Positions 34,118-44,420 of a DNA stretch of 64,000 nucleotides are shown here, piece by piece. Source of the DNA: Verrucomicrobiales bacterium (GTDB taxonomy: Bacteria; Verrucomicrobiota; Verrucomicrobiia; Verrucomicrobiales; V1-33); assembly GCA_028293125.1 (NCBI GenBank), contig JAQGPJ010000068.1, forward strand, positions 111,614-175,613, in the 5' to 3' direction. The notes under the pieces were generated by a model, which saw only the letters and a list, made by a program, of their open reading frames with translations, was not told the DNA's origin and did not search any database. The position numbers and the translations under genes were made by a program. How positions within the stretch are numbered: the stretch's first letter is position 1; each line of letters starts with the position of its first letter.

Positions 34118-35470
34118 TCAGAGTTCCAAAAAGCCTGAACCCGTCACTACGGTCCGCCACAGCAAACCCGCAACCGCACAGAATCCCAGCGTCCGCATCA
34201 CGCCCATCCTGAAGATTTTCATCAGAACCAAGGCCGCAATAGCAACGATCGCCACAAACCAGTCAAAGTGGTGACCGGGTTCAGGCCAGAGCGCTGAAAT
34301 GGAAAATTTCACCCCCAGGTTCAGGATCACGCCGACCACCGCCGCCGTTATGGCCGCGAGCGCCGCACCCAGACGGGGCTGCTCTCCCAACCGTTCAACC
34401 TGGGGAGCACCCAAAAAAACAAACATGAAGCAGGGAAGGAAGGTTGCCCAAACAGTGATCAATCCGCCTATGGTGGCCCCCGCCAAAGGGGGGAGCACAC
34501 CGGGATGCTGCCACCCACCCACAAATCCCACGAATTGCAGCACCATGATGAGCGGCCCCGGAGTTGATTCCGCCAAAGCCAATCCACTCATCATCTGAGG
34601 GTGGGAAAGCCAGCCGTAATTCTCAACTGCCTGCTGGGCCACATAAGGCAGCACGGCATAGGCGCCGCCGAAAGTCACCAGCGCCGCTTTGCTGAAAAAC
34701 ACGCCCTGGCCGAATGCAGTGCTCTGCCAGCCAAGCCAAACGCCCACCGCCAGAATAGGGAGCCACCAGAGCACAAGGCACAATCCGAGAATGCCAAAGG
34801 AACGCCGCCATGAACTGCGCGGGTTCGGCGGAAGCAGGAGAACTTTCTCCGGCTCTGTGCCGTGGGACATCCGATGATTTTTACCTGCGGAGAACCATCG
34901 CGGATAAAACTGATGTCCTATCCAGCCGATGACCGCAGCGCCCAGGATAATCAGGACGAAGGACACCTGAAAAAAGAATATCCCCACGAAGGACAGCCCG
35001 GCAATGATCCAAAGTGGAGGGCTTTTAAGCGCTTTGCCGCCGATTCTGAGCACTGCCTCCGCGACAACCGCAATCACTGCGGGCACCAGGCCGTAAAAGA
35101 TGGCACTCAGCCAAGGCAGGTGACCACCCGCCATATACAGCCAGCTCAGAGCGAACAGAATGAATACGGACGGAAGCACAAACAGGCCACCCGCCACGAT
35201 GCCCCCCCGCCAGCCATGCAGGCGCCAGCCCATATAAGTCGCGAGTTGCTGCGCCTCCGGCCCCGGCAGCAGCATACAGAAATTAAGCGCATGGAGAAAA
35301 TGCTCCTCGGAAATCCATCGGCGTTTATTCACCAGCTCCTTGTGCATGATGGCTATCTGCCCGGCTGGCCCGCCAAAGCTGATGCAACCAAGTTTCAGCC
35401 AATAAAGCAACGCCTCCCGGAAGGTGGGATAGGCTGGAATTTCAAGGGGTGTGGAAGTGTTCATGGACAT
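34118..35470 (-). CDS. chrA: chromate efflux transporter
   Basis: A 450-residue ChrA of the long, two-domain type with about 10-12 membrane segments. Both homologous halves carry signature elements: SFGGPAGQIAIMH and LPGPEAQQLATYMGW in the N half, and TFGGAYAVLPYV and ESTPGPLIMVLQFVGF in the C half. It exports chromate. Its start overlaps the chrB stop by one base (TGATG), so the two genes are coupled. Confidence 0.95.
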   Translation of the reverse strand: MSMNTSTPLEIPAYPTFREALLYWLKLGCISFGGPAGQIAIMHKELVNKRRWISEEHFLHALNFCMLLPGPEAQQLATYMGWRLHGWRGGIVAGGLFVLPSVFILFALSWLYMAGGHLPWLSAIFYGLVPAVIAVVAEAVLRIGGKALKSPPLWIIAGLSFVGIFFFQVSFVLIILGAAVIGWIGHQFYPRWFSAGKNHRMSHGTEPEKVLLLPPNPRSSWRRSFGILGLCLVLWWLPILAVGVWLGWQSTAFGQGVFFSKAALVTFGGAYAVLPYVAQQAVENYGWLSHPQMMSGLALAESTPGPLIMVLQFVGFVGGWQHPGVLPPLAGATIGGLITVWATFLPCFMFVFLGAPQVERLGEQPRLGAALAAITAAVVGVILNLGVKFSISALWPEPGHHFDWFVAIVAIAALVLMKIFRMGVMRTLGFCAVAGLLWRTVVTGSGFLEL

Positions 35471-36402
35471 CAGCGGCTTTTGAGGTGACTGAGGAGGCCG
35501 TCCATCAAATCGAATCCACGCTGAAGGATCCCGTTATCCGCGAGTTCCTGCGTTGCCCAGCCCCGCAGCACGGCTAGCAGACCCAGGCCTTCAGTGCGCG
35601 CGAATTTCGCATCCTCAAGATCGGCGGCATGCACAATTTGCGCGGCTTCATCAAGACCGGGAGCATTCACCGAGAAGCGCCGCACCAGCGTCTCGAACGT
35701 GCAATCGTCCCCCTCGTGTCCGAAGTCCGCATGCAGCATGTCATAAGTCACCGCATTCTGAAAAGCATTCCGTTCCGGGGAAAAAACAAACGTTGCGGTG
35801 GGATCAATGAAGCGTTTGATCAGCCAGGCTGAAGCCACACGGTCAAGCTCCGGTTTGGGTCGCGTTTGCCAAAGCCTTCCCTGGTAGGCGGCGATGTTTG
35901 CCGGGAACCCTTGTTTTGGGGGTTTCTCAACGGGCAACAAACCCGCCAGCACCTCTTTTACCTCGGAGGCTTTTGGACAGTCAAAGAAATCGATTTTACG
36001 AACCCCCGCAAAACGCTTTTTCAGCCGCCCGGCTTCAATGGCCAAGTCAGAAGACGCGGCGGTGGTTTTGCGGCGGCCTGTTGCTTCAAGCGCGTTCGCC
36101 GCCGTCAGAATCTCCAAATAATCTTCACTTCTCGCCGCTTGAAACAGGTCAATCACATCATGGGGCGAAATAGTGTCGACCTCGGCGGAGCGCAGGAGGC
36201 TGGCCTCACCTCCATGCTCTCTGATTTGCTGAGCCAGCCATTGGAGGGATTCCTCATGTTCAGGCCGTTGAGGCATGATATAGGCCGAGGTTTTAAGTGA
36301 AACTGCTCCCAACCGCTTGAGTTGACGCCACAAGCTGAGGCGGGCGGCGGCTTTGGAGGCCGGTAATGTGTAGAGCAGAATCAGCCATGCGGGAGTGGGC
36401 AT
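35470..36402 (-). CDS. chrB: chromate resistance protein ChrB
   Basis: A 310-residue ChrB with both usual domains. The N-terminal winged-helix-like part (WLILLYTLPASKAAARLSLWRQLKRLGA) is expected to regulate the operon, and the C-terminal ChrB domain (RPKPELDRVASAWLIKRFIDPTA..., HADFGHEGDDCTFE, HAADLEDAK) may be catalytic or metal-binding. In other bacteria ChrB represses or senses chromate. The promoter directly upstream has an inverted repeat over the -10 box. Confidence 0.92.
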   Translation of the reverse strand: MPTPAWLILLYTLPASKAAARLSLWRQLKRLGAVSLKTSAYIMPQRPEHEESLQWLAQQIREHGGEASLLRSAEVDTISPHDVIDLFQAARSEDYLEILTAANALEATGRRKTTAASSDLAIEAGRLKKRFAGVRKIDFFDCPKASEVKEVLAGLLPVEKPPKQGFPANIAAYQGRLWQTRPKPELDRVASAWLIKRFIDPTATFVFSPERNAFQNAVTYDMLHADFGHEGDDCTFETLVRRFSVNAPGLDEAAQIVHAADLEDAKFARTEGLGLLAVLRGWATQELADNGILQRGFDLMDGLLSHLKSR

Positions 36403-36420
36403 GGATTCCGCTTAGCAATA

Positions 36421-36457
36421 TGTAACACCTATTACAAATATTTTCTTGCCCAAACAA
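36421..36457 (-). promoter_or_regulatory. chrBA promoter with operator over -10
   Basis: Read on the minus strand, TTGTTT (36457-36452), a 17-base spacer and TAATAG (36434-36429) make a good sigma-70-type promoter, 27 bases before the chrB ATG. An inverted repeat TGTAA-N6-TTACA (36421-36436) covers the -10 box, a position suited to repression. Confidence 0.65.
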
Positions 36458-36680
36458 TTTCGACCGAGTGGTTTTTTACCATGAGCCCCCAAAAACTTGC
36501 CGCCATGGTCCTCAGCTCACTGCTTGCGCCTTGCTTTGCGGCATCCGGGCAGGGTATTCACGGGCCAGTGGCGGACAGCGGGCCGCGTGATTCACAGCCT
36601 GCCGGCTCCGGCTCCGGCTCCGGCTTCAGCTTCCGCCTTCCCCGCAGCGGAGTTATGGCCTTTCCTGGGCAAATGCCCGG

Positions 36681-38522
<1,842 letters not shown>

Positions 38523-38641
38523 GGGATCAGAATAGCCCGCCGGGAGCGTCCCGCGCAAGAGCGCAGAGTCCCGGTGGAATCGGGTGGACAGGGGTGGAAT
38601 GGTCCCGGGCTAAGGGATCCCAGGGAGGGGGGCGGGATCCG

Positions 38642-40144
38642 TCAATTCGGGGCGGGGACTGCGGAGGGCGGGGCGAATTTGATCTCGGGCTCCTTGCCAG
38701 GGCCACCGGAGGACCAGCCTCCAATATCCTTCACGGTCACAAAACAGACAAAGCCCAGGAGGAGCAGCACACAGGCGGTCTGCAGGACTTCCATGACCCG
38801 CAGGCTGGCGGCCTTGCCGCGGATCATTTCCAGAAAGCCCATGGTGATGTGGCCGCCGTCAAGAACCGGGAGGGGCAGGAGATTGAAAATCGCGAGGCCG
38901 ATATTCAGCATCACGCTGATGTAGAACAGGAAGAGAATGGGGTGCTCCCCCTGAAGAATATTGTAGTAAAGATTCATGATCCCCACCGGGCCGCTCATGT
39001 AGGCCAGCTTCACGCCGGAGCTGGGCACCAGCAGTCCGCGAAGAGTGCTGACGGTGTTGGAGGCCATGCCGTAAACCAGCTTGAAAGGGTTGGGATGGAC
39101 CAGAATCGTTTTCTCATCCGCCAGTCCCAGCTCCATGCCGGGCTGCGGTTTATCCAAGCCTTCCGGAAGCGGTTTGCCGTCGGCGGAGGGAAGGGGCTTG
39201 GCGGGAACCATCGTCAGATTCATCGTCTGCCCGCCGCGCTGCACCTCAAGAAGAATAGGCTGATTCTCGCGTTTTTCAGCCAGCTCAAAGATGGGCGCGG
39301 CGGTGAGAATTTTCTTCCCGTCGATGCCGGTGATGCGGTCGCCCGGTTTCAATCCGGCCAATTCGGCGGGACTGTTGGGCAGGACTTTTTTGACGCTGTA
39401 ATCCACCGCCGGTCCGATGCCCACCCGGCGGAAGGGGGGACGTCCCACCAGTTGGGTCCACCAGGATTTTTGAGCCCACTCCTCGGCTTCCTGGCCCTGG
39501 CCGACCGGCGCATCCACTTTCACCTCCACCGGAGCGGCCGCTCCAGAACGCTCAACGAGGAAATCAATGGGGTTCTGCTCACTGGAAATGATGGACCACG
39601 TCACGCTGCCGTATCCGCCGCCGAAGCCGGTCACTTCCCGGCCATCGATTTTCAGGATTTTATCCCCGGTGAGCAGGCCGGATTTGGCCGCCGGGCTGTC
39701 CTCCTTCACGTAACCAATCACAGTCGTCACCTCGGAGGGGTGCTGCGGTTTGCCGGCCCACATCACAAGAAAAGCGAAGGCCAGCGCCAGCAGGCCGCTG
39801 AAGAGCGGCCCGGCGAAGGCCACGATAATCTTGTCGATCGGCTTCACCGGCGGCAGCTGCTCCGCCTTCTCCTCATTCCGGCCCTCGATGGCCTCCATGG
39901 GCGCCATCTGGGGCAGGGCCACAAATCCGCCGATGGGAATGGACCCCAGACCGTACTGCACACCGTTCCACGTGCGTTTCCAAATGGGCTTGCCCATCCA
40001 GATCTGGAACTTCTCCACCTTCAAACCGCGCCAGCGGGCGGCCAGAAAATGCCCCCATTCGTGGATGAGGATCACAAAGTTGAAAATCAGCAGCGCCACA
40101 AAGAGGGTGCCGATGATACGGAGCACGGAAAGCAGTTCGGTCAT
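38642..40144 (-). CDS. rseP: RIP metalloprotease RseP (site-2 protease)
   Basis: A 500-residue membrane protease. HEWGH (28-32) supplies two zinc ligands and LPLPVLDGGH (about 430-440) the third. Two PDZ-like segments lie between (VKEDSPAAKSGLLTGDKILKIDG and VLPNSPAELAGLKPGDRITGIDG). Four membrane helices fit the family. It cuts membrane-bound anti-sigma factors and remnant signal peptides. Linkage to ispG resembles the dxr-rseP-ispG neighbourhoods of other bacteria. Confidence 0.93.
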   Translation of the reverse strand: MTELLSVLRIIGTLFVALLIFNFVILIHEWGHFLAARWRGLKVEKFQIWMGKPIWKRTWNGVQYGLGSIPIGGFVALPQMAPMEAIEGRNEEKAEQLPPVKPIDKIIVAFAGPLFSGLLALAFAFLVMWAGKPQHPSEVTTVIGYVKEDSPAAKSGLLTGDKILKIDGREVTGFGGGYGSVTWSIISSEQNPIDFLVERSGAAAPVEVKVDAPVGQGQEAEEWAQKSWWTQLVGRPPFRRVGIGPAVDYSVKKVLPNSPAELAGLKPGDRITGIDGKKILTAAPIFELAEKRENQPILLEVQRGGQTMNLTMVPAKPLPSADGKPLPEGLDKPQPGMELGLADEKTILVHPNPFKLVYGMASNTVSTLRGLLVPSSGVKLAYMSGPVGIMNLYYNILQGEHPILFLFYISVMLNIGLAIFNLLPLPVLDGGHITMGFLEMIRGKAASLRVMEVLQTACVLLLLGFVCFVTVKDIGGWSSGGPGKEPEIKFAPPSAVPAPN

Positions 40145-40376
40145 GCGGGGAAACAGCGGGAATCAGTCGGCTGGGGCGGACAGGATGCGTCGGAACGGGG
40201 GGATTTCCATCAGGATTCCCTTTAAAATTCCACGGAGCCTCGGGCAGTGAGCGCCGCCCCGGCGGGGAATTGTGCGCTGTATTTTTGCCTTGGCGCGGAC
40301 CGGCGGCGGGATGTAAGGGGCGGTGTTGTCCGGAATGGCCGGTGTTCAGTCCAATTCCATCCACCCGTCCGCCCGC

Positions 40377-42050
40377 ATGACGCTGCAAAATCTCTCCGCC
40401 TGCCTGCTGGCCATGACTGCGCTGGTGCTCGGCTCCTGCGCCCGCACCGCCATTATTCAGGAGGTGAGTCCGCATTATGCGCCCATCACTCCGGTGCAGA
40501 CGGGACCCGGTTCCCCGGTTTCCCCCCTGTTGGCGGTGACCGCCGATCTGGACACCGCGCCGGGGCTGCTGGAAAAAACCCCGCTGCAGGCCGGGGAGAA
40601 ATACGTGGCCGCCCTCCAAACCGCTGCCGCCCAACTGGACCGGAATCCCAACAGCCAGGAGGCCCGGAATCTCTATAACTTCTCACTGGGACGCATTTTC
40701 TCCCTGATCCGCGCCCGCCGTTACGAGCCGTGGGGCAAACCCTTCCCCATGGGCCGTTACACCATTCAGCTGGAGCAGGCTCCGCGCTATGGCTGGGATC
40801 CGGGGCAGTATGACTTCCAGCCCGATGATCAGGTGGAGCTGGGCGGCAAATACATCACCGAACGGGTGGTGCGCGATGGGCTGGGGGCAACGCTGGTGGC
40901 CATCAGCCGTCAGCCGGAGCGGAATTTCCTGAAAAACTTCAGCATGGCGCGGAACTACTACGGAGTCACCGCCGTTGCGGAATTCCGGGGAGCCCACTGC
41001 AGCATCTCCTTCCACGATCCCGTGGATGATTCGAAGGTGAAAATGGGCCGCCATACCTACACCTTGGCGGCGGATTTCACCACCTCACTGGCGATCCTGC
41101 TTTCAAAGGAACTGCCGGAGAAGCTGGGCATTCTGCGCCTGCTGGATCCGGACAAGTACTCGGACAGCGCCCGCATGATCCGGCTGCGGCCCTACCATGA
41201 CGACCGCATCCCCCTGCTGCTGGTGCATGGGCTGATGGACTCCCCGGCGACCTGGGTGCCGCTGATCAACGCCCTGCGGGCCGATCCGGTGCTCCGCAGC
41301 CGCTACCAGATCTGGGCTTACTCCTATCCCAGCGGCTATCCCTATCCCTACACCGCCGCCCTGCTGCGGCGCGAGCTGGACCGGGCCAAAATCGTCTTTC
41401 CCAACCACAAGCCCATCGTGGCGGTCGGCCACAGCATGGGGGGCATCATCACCCGCCTCATGATCACGGACACCGGGGACGCCGTCTGGGACGCCTACTT
41501 CCACCGCAGTCCGGACAGGGTGCGCATGTCCCCCAAACAGAAGTCGCTGATGGAGCAAATGCTCATCTTCCAATCCCGCGATGACATCGCGCGGGCCGTT
41601 TTCCTGAATGCCCCGCACCGGGGCACGGTGCTGGCGGGCAACTGGGTGGGTAAACTGGGCCGGAAGCTCATCCGCGTGCCCAAGCTCATGATCTCCCTGG
41701 GGGATGCGGTGCGGCAGGTGATCACCCTGTCGGAGGGGGGCATGGCCTATGAGAATCTGCCCACCAGCATCGACAGCCTGACCCCCAACAATCTTTTTGT
41801 GAAAACGGTGGTGGGTCTGCCGCTGAACCCTCGCATTCCCTTTCACAGCATCATCGGCGACCGGGGCAAACCGAAGGCGAGGGCCAATCCGGAACTGGGC
41901 AGCGATGGCTTCGTGCCCTACTGGAGCAGCCATTTGGAGGGAGCCCGCAGCGAGAAAATCATCCCCAGCAACCACAGCGGCCATCAGAGCCCCGAGGGCA
42001 TCGCCGAGGTTCTGCGCATTCTGCACCTGCACCTCAAAACCGCCCGCTGA
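40377..42050 (+). CDS. lipoprotein alpha/beta hydrolase (lipase-like)
   Basis: A 557-residue protein. It starts with a lipoprotein signal (LLAMTALVLGSC, lipobox LGSC with Cys near 21). A ~250-residue N-terminal region includes a helical repeat-like stretch (QLDRNPNSQEARNLYNFSLG). The alpha/beta-hydrolase domain has the oxyanion strand LLLVHGLMDSPATW, nucleophile elbow VGHSMGG near residue 350, and a likely acid/base pair in GSDGFVPYWSS and NHSGHQSPEG. It is probably an outer-membrane-anchored esterase; the substrate is unknown. Start at 40377 chosen for the signal. Confidence 0.85.
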   Translation: MTLQNLSACLLAMTALVLGSCARTAIIQEVSPHYAPITPVQTGPGSPVSPLLAVTADLDTAPGLLEKTPLQAGEKYVAALQTAAAQLDRNPNSQEARNLYNFSLGRIFSLIRARRYEPWGKPFPMGRYTIQLEQAPRYGWDPGQYDFQPDDQVELGGKYITERVVRDGLGATLVAISRQPERNFLKNFSMARNYYGVTAVAEFRGAHCSISFHDPVDDSKVKMGRHTYTLAADFTTSLAILLSKELPEKLGILRLLDPDKYSDSARMIRLRPYHDDRIPLLLVHGLMDSPATWVPLINALRADPVLRSRYQIWAYSYPSGYPYPYTAALLRRELDRAKIVFPNHKPIVAVGHSMGGIITRLMITDTGDAVWDAYFHRSPDRVRMSPKQKSLMEQMLIFQSRDDIARAVFLNAPHRGTVLAGNWVGKLGRKLIRVPKLMISLGDAVRQVITLSEGGMAYENLPTSIDSLTPNNLFVKTVVGLPLNPRIPFHSIIGDRGKPKARANPELGSDGFVPYWSSHLEGARSEKIIPSNHSGHQSPEGIAEVLRILHLHLKTAR

Positions 42051-42088
42051 GTGCGGGATCCCCCCCTCCGGCATCGCGGCACAGAGCA

Positions 42089-42694
42089 TCACGGCAGCTG
42101 CCGCTCCCAGCGGGTGGTCTGCCAGAAGAAGAGATGCGGCCCCTGATTGCCGAGGTCATACCAGACCGCCGCCGGCGGCCCCTGTCCGCCGTGGCGCAGC
42201 CAGCGGGCGTTCAGAGCCTCCTGGGTCTCCGCGATGGCGGTGGTGCCGGGCAGGGCAAAATCGGGATCGCCCACAAACAGCCGCCCGGTGCCGCTTTCAA
42301 ACAGCCAGCGGATGTCCTTCATCGGTGGACGGGCGGTGGCGCACACCGCCTCCAGATCCGCTGTCCAGCGCACCTCGCCGATGCGTGTCTCCTGGGGGCG
42401 GCAGTCGATGCGCTGGATCAGGCGCGGCGGCCCCCCGGCCCCCTTGGGCTCATCAAAAACCCATGCTTCGCGGGCGGAGGCATGGCCTTTCTGATAAAAG
42501 GTGAGCAGGCGGGATCCATCCTGCGACTGGCGGCGGATGAGGGAGGGATGCCGCAGCACATTCCTCACCTCCAGTCCGGCCACGGTCCCCAGCAGCAGCA
42601 GGATCAGCACAAAAACCACCCGGGGCAGGCACGCCGATCCCTCCGGCGCTTCCGGATGGACATCAGCTTGAAGGGACTGGGAACGGCGGGCCAT
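42089..42694 (-). CDS. membrane-anchored hypothetical protein
   Basis: A 201-residue protein with one membrane helix (VVFVLILLLLGTVAGLEV) after a ~25-residue cytoplasmic head, then an extracytoplasmic beta-rich domain (DGSRLLTFYQKGH, WVFDEP, VRWTADLEAVCATAR) that ends in Trp/Arg-rich sequence. Family not recognised. Met 42694 is taken as the start; an in-frame Met at 42775 would add 27 residues. Converges with the hydrolase gene. Confidence 0.65.
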   Translation of the reverse strand: MARRSQSLQADVHPEAPEGSACLPRVVFVLILLLLGTVAGLEVRNVLRHPSLIRRQSQDGSRLLTFYQKGHASAREAWVFDEPKGAGGPPRLIQRIDCRPQETRIGEVRWTADLEAVCATARPPMKDIRWLFESGTGRLFVGDPDFALPGTTAIAETQEALNARWLRHGGQGPPAAVWYDLGNQGPHLFFWQTTRWERQLP

Positions 42695-42941
42695 GGGGAA
42701 TGAGGAAACCGGAGCCGGCACGGGAAAATCCGCTGCCCGGCAAAAGACCCGCCACCGATGCCATGGAATCGGCAAAAGGGAAGTAAATCACCGGGTCCAC
42801 GCTCCTGCGGATGGTGCCCGGATGAGGCCCTGATTTTTTACGCCTTCCGTAACTTTTTCTCGCCGTACAGTCGCTCCATGGATAAGTTGACATTGTAAAG
42901 ACCCGGCCGCACCGCACCACACCCCAAACCTCCCCACCTGT

Positions 42942-43475
42942 ATGGAAATCTTCGTCTCCAAGGAAAATCAGCAGCATGGTCCCTATGATCAGGAGCAACT
43001 GCTGTCCCTGCTCAATGACGGCAAGCTCAACCGGCGGGATCTCATTTTTTATGAAGGCCTCGGCGAGTGGAAACCGCTGGAGGAGGTGTTCGAGGTGGAG
43101 GAGGCTCTCATGCATTACATGGACGAGGGACAGGATGCGGAGGTCGTGGCCGAGGTTTACCAGCATGTCGCGCAGATCATCAGCAGCCACGAGCAGATCT
43201 TCTACATCGCCCATCAGAAGCGGAAGCTGATGAAGACCAAGCCCGACGCGGTGATCGTGACCAACGAGCGCCTCATCGTCATCCATCAGGGCCTGGGCGG
43301 CAGCCGCATGGAGGATCACCAGTGGCGCGATATCATCCGGGTGGAGATGAAGGAGGGGCTGATGGGCACCACCTTCTCCATGCTGGACCGCAACGATCAC
43401 CTGATCCAAGTGGACGATCTGCCCAAGCCCCAGCTGGAGAAGGTGTGCCAGCTGGCGCAGGAGATGCGCGGCTGA
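42942..43475 (+). CDS. GYF_2 and PH-like domain protein
   Basis: A 177-residue cytoplasmic protein. The N-terminal 50 residues match the GYF_2 domain (GPYDQEQLLSLLNDGKLNRRDLIFYEGLGEW pattern). The C-terminal half is a bacterial PH-like domain (EQIFYIAHQKRKLMKTKPDAVIVTNERLIVIHQG and the DIIRVEMKEGLMGTTFSM strands). GYF_2 usually marks membrane-associated proteins; here no membrane helix is seen. Function unknown. Confidence 0.8.
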   Translation: MEIFVSKENQQHGPYDQEQLLSLLNDGKLNRRDLIFYEGLGEWKPLEEVFEVEEALMHYMDEGQDAEVVAEVYQHVAQIISSHEQIFYIAHQKRKLMKTKPDAVIVTNERLIVIHQGLGGSRMEDHQWRDIIRVEMKEGLMGTTFSMLDRNDHLIQVDDLPKPQLEKVCQLAQEMRG

Positions 43476-43526
43476 CCCGCCAGCGGCTTTGGCTTTCCGT
43501 CCGCTGCCACTGACTGCTGTAAACGC

Positions 43527-43560
43527 CAGTCACAGAGAGCATGCAGTCACAGAGAGCATG
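43527..43560. repeat. tandem 17-bp direct repeat
   Basis: CAGTCACAGAGAGCATG occurs twice head to tail (43527-43543 and 43544-43560) in the interval before the glycosylase gene. Confidence 0.95.
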
Positions 43561-43700
43561 GTTTGGCTCCGGCTTTCCAGCCTTTTCACGGTGTCCCGCC
43601 GGCAGGCAGGGAGCGTAATCACGCCGTAAAAGCGGCATGCCCGGCTCCGGCGCTGACGAAGTGCGGCCCCGCAGCCCGCCCGCTGTTTTGGATCCACCCC

Positions 43701-44318
43701 ATGCCTGATTTCAACCTGAACCGGGAATTCTTCGACCGTCCGTTTCTCGACGTGGCCCGCAGTCTGATCGGCTGCACGCTGTGCTGGCAGGGCTGCGGCG
43801 GACGCATTGTGGAGGTGGAGGCCTATGCCGTGGAGGGCGATGCCGCCTGCCACACCGCCACCCGCAGGAGCAGCCGGCTTTTCTATCAGGAGAATCCGCC
43901 GGGCACCGCTTATGTGTATCTGAATTACGGCATACACTGGATGCTCAATGTGCTGGCGCGGGAGGGTATTCTGCTCATACGGGCGTTGGAGCCGCAGTTC
44001 GGCATTCCCATCATGCAGGCGCGGCGGCGGCAGGAAAACCTGCGGGCGCTCTGCTCCGGCCCCGGCAAGCTGGGGCAGGCGCTGGGCTTCACGGGCATGG
44101 ACCATGGCAAGGATCTGACCGGCGGTGTGTTCCGATCCGGCGGGGCGGCTGAAATCGTGGCGGACCGGCGGATCGGCATCACCAAGGCCGCGGAGCTGCC
44201 CTGGCGTTTCATGGAGGCCGGCAGTCCGTGGGTCAGCGTGCCTCCGGGGCCGTTTGCCGTGCGTCCGGGGAATGCCGATTCCGCTTCCGAGGCCACCTCT
44301 CGGTCCGGACAGCGGTGA
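43701..44318 (+). CDS. DNA-3-methyladenine glycosylase (AAG/MPG family)
   Basis: A 205-residue glycosylase of the eukaryotic-type AAG family. Catalytic Glu40 in IVEVEAY, the AACHTATRRSSRLFYQ stretch, PPGTAYVYLNYGIHWMLNV and the GPGKLGQALG motif are all present. It removes alkylated purines and hypoxanthine from DNA. Start at 43701 (MPDFNLNREFF), where family similarity begins. The C-terminal ~20 residues after FAVRPG are unlike the family. Confidence 0.92.
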   Translation: MPDFNLNREFFDRPFLDVARSLIGCTLCWQGCGGRIVEVEAYAVEGDAACHTATRRSSRLFYQENPPGTAYVYLNYGIHWMLNVLAREGILLIRALEPQFGIPIMQARRRQENLRALCSGPGKLGQALGFTGMDHGKDLTGGVFRSGGAAEIVADRRIGITKAAELPWRFMEAGSPWVSVPPGPFAVRPGNADSASEATSRSGQR

Positions 44319-44420
44319 TCCTTTTTCGTGGGAATGGATACCCGCCGACGGGCATGAACAGCGCGGGTGCGGAAACGAAAACCGGGTGGCAAAGGGCGGA
44401 GGCCGCGGTTTGATTGTGGC

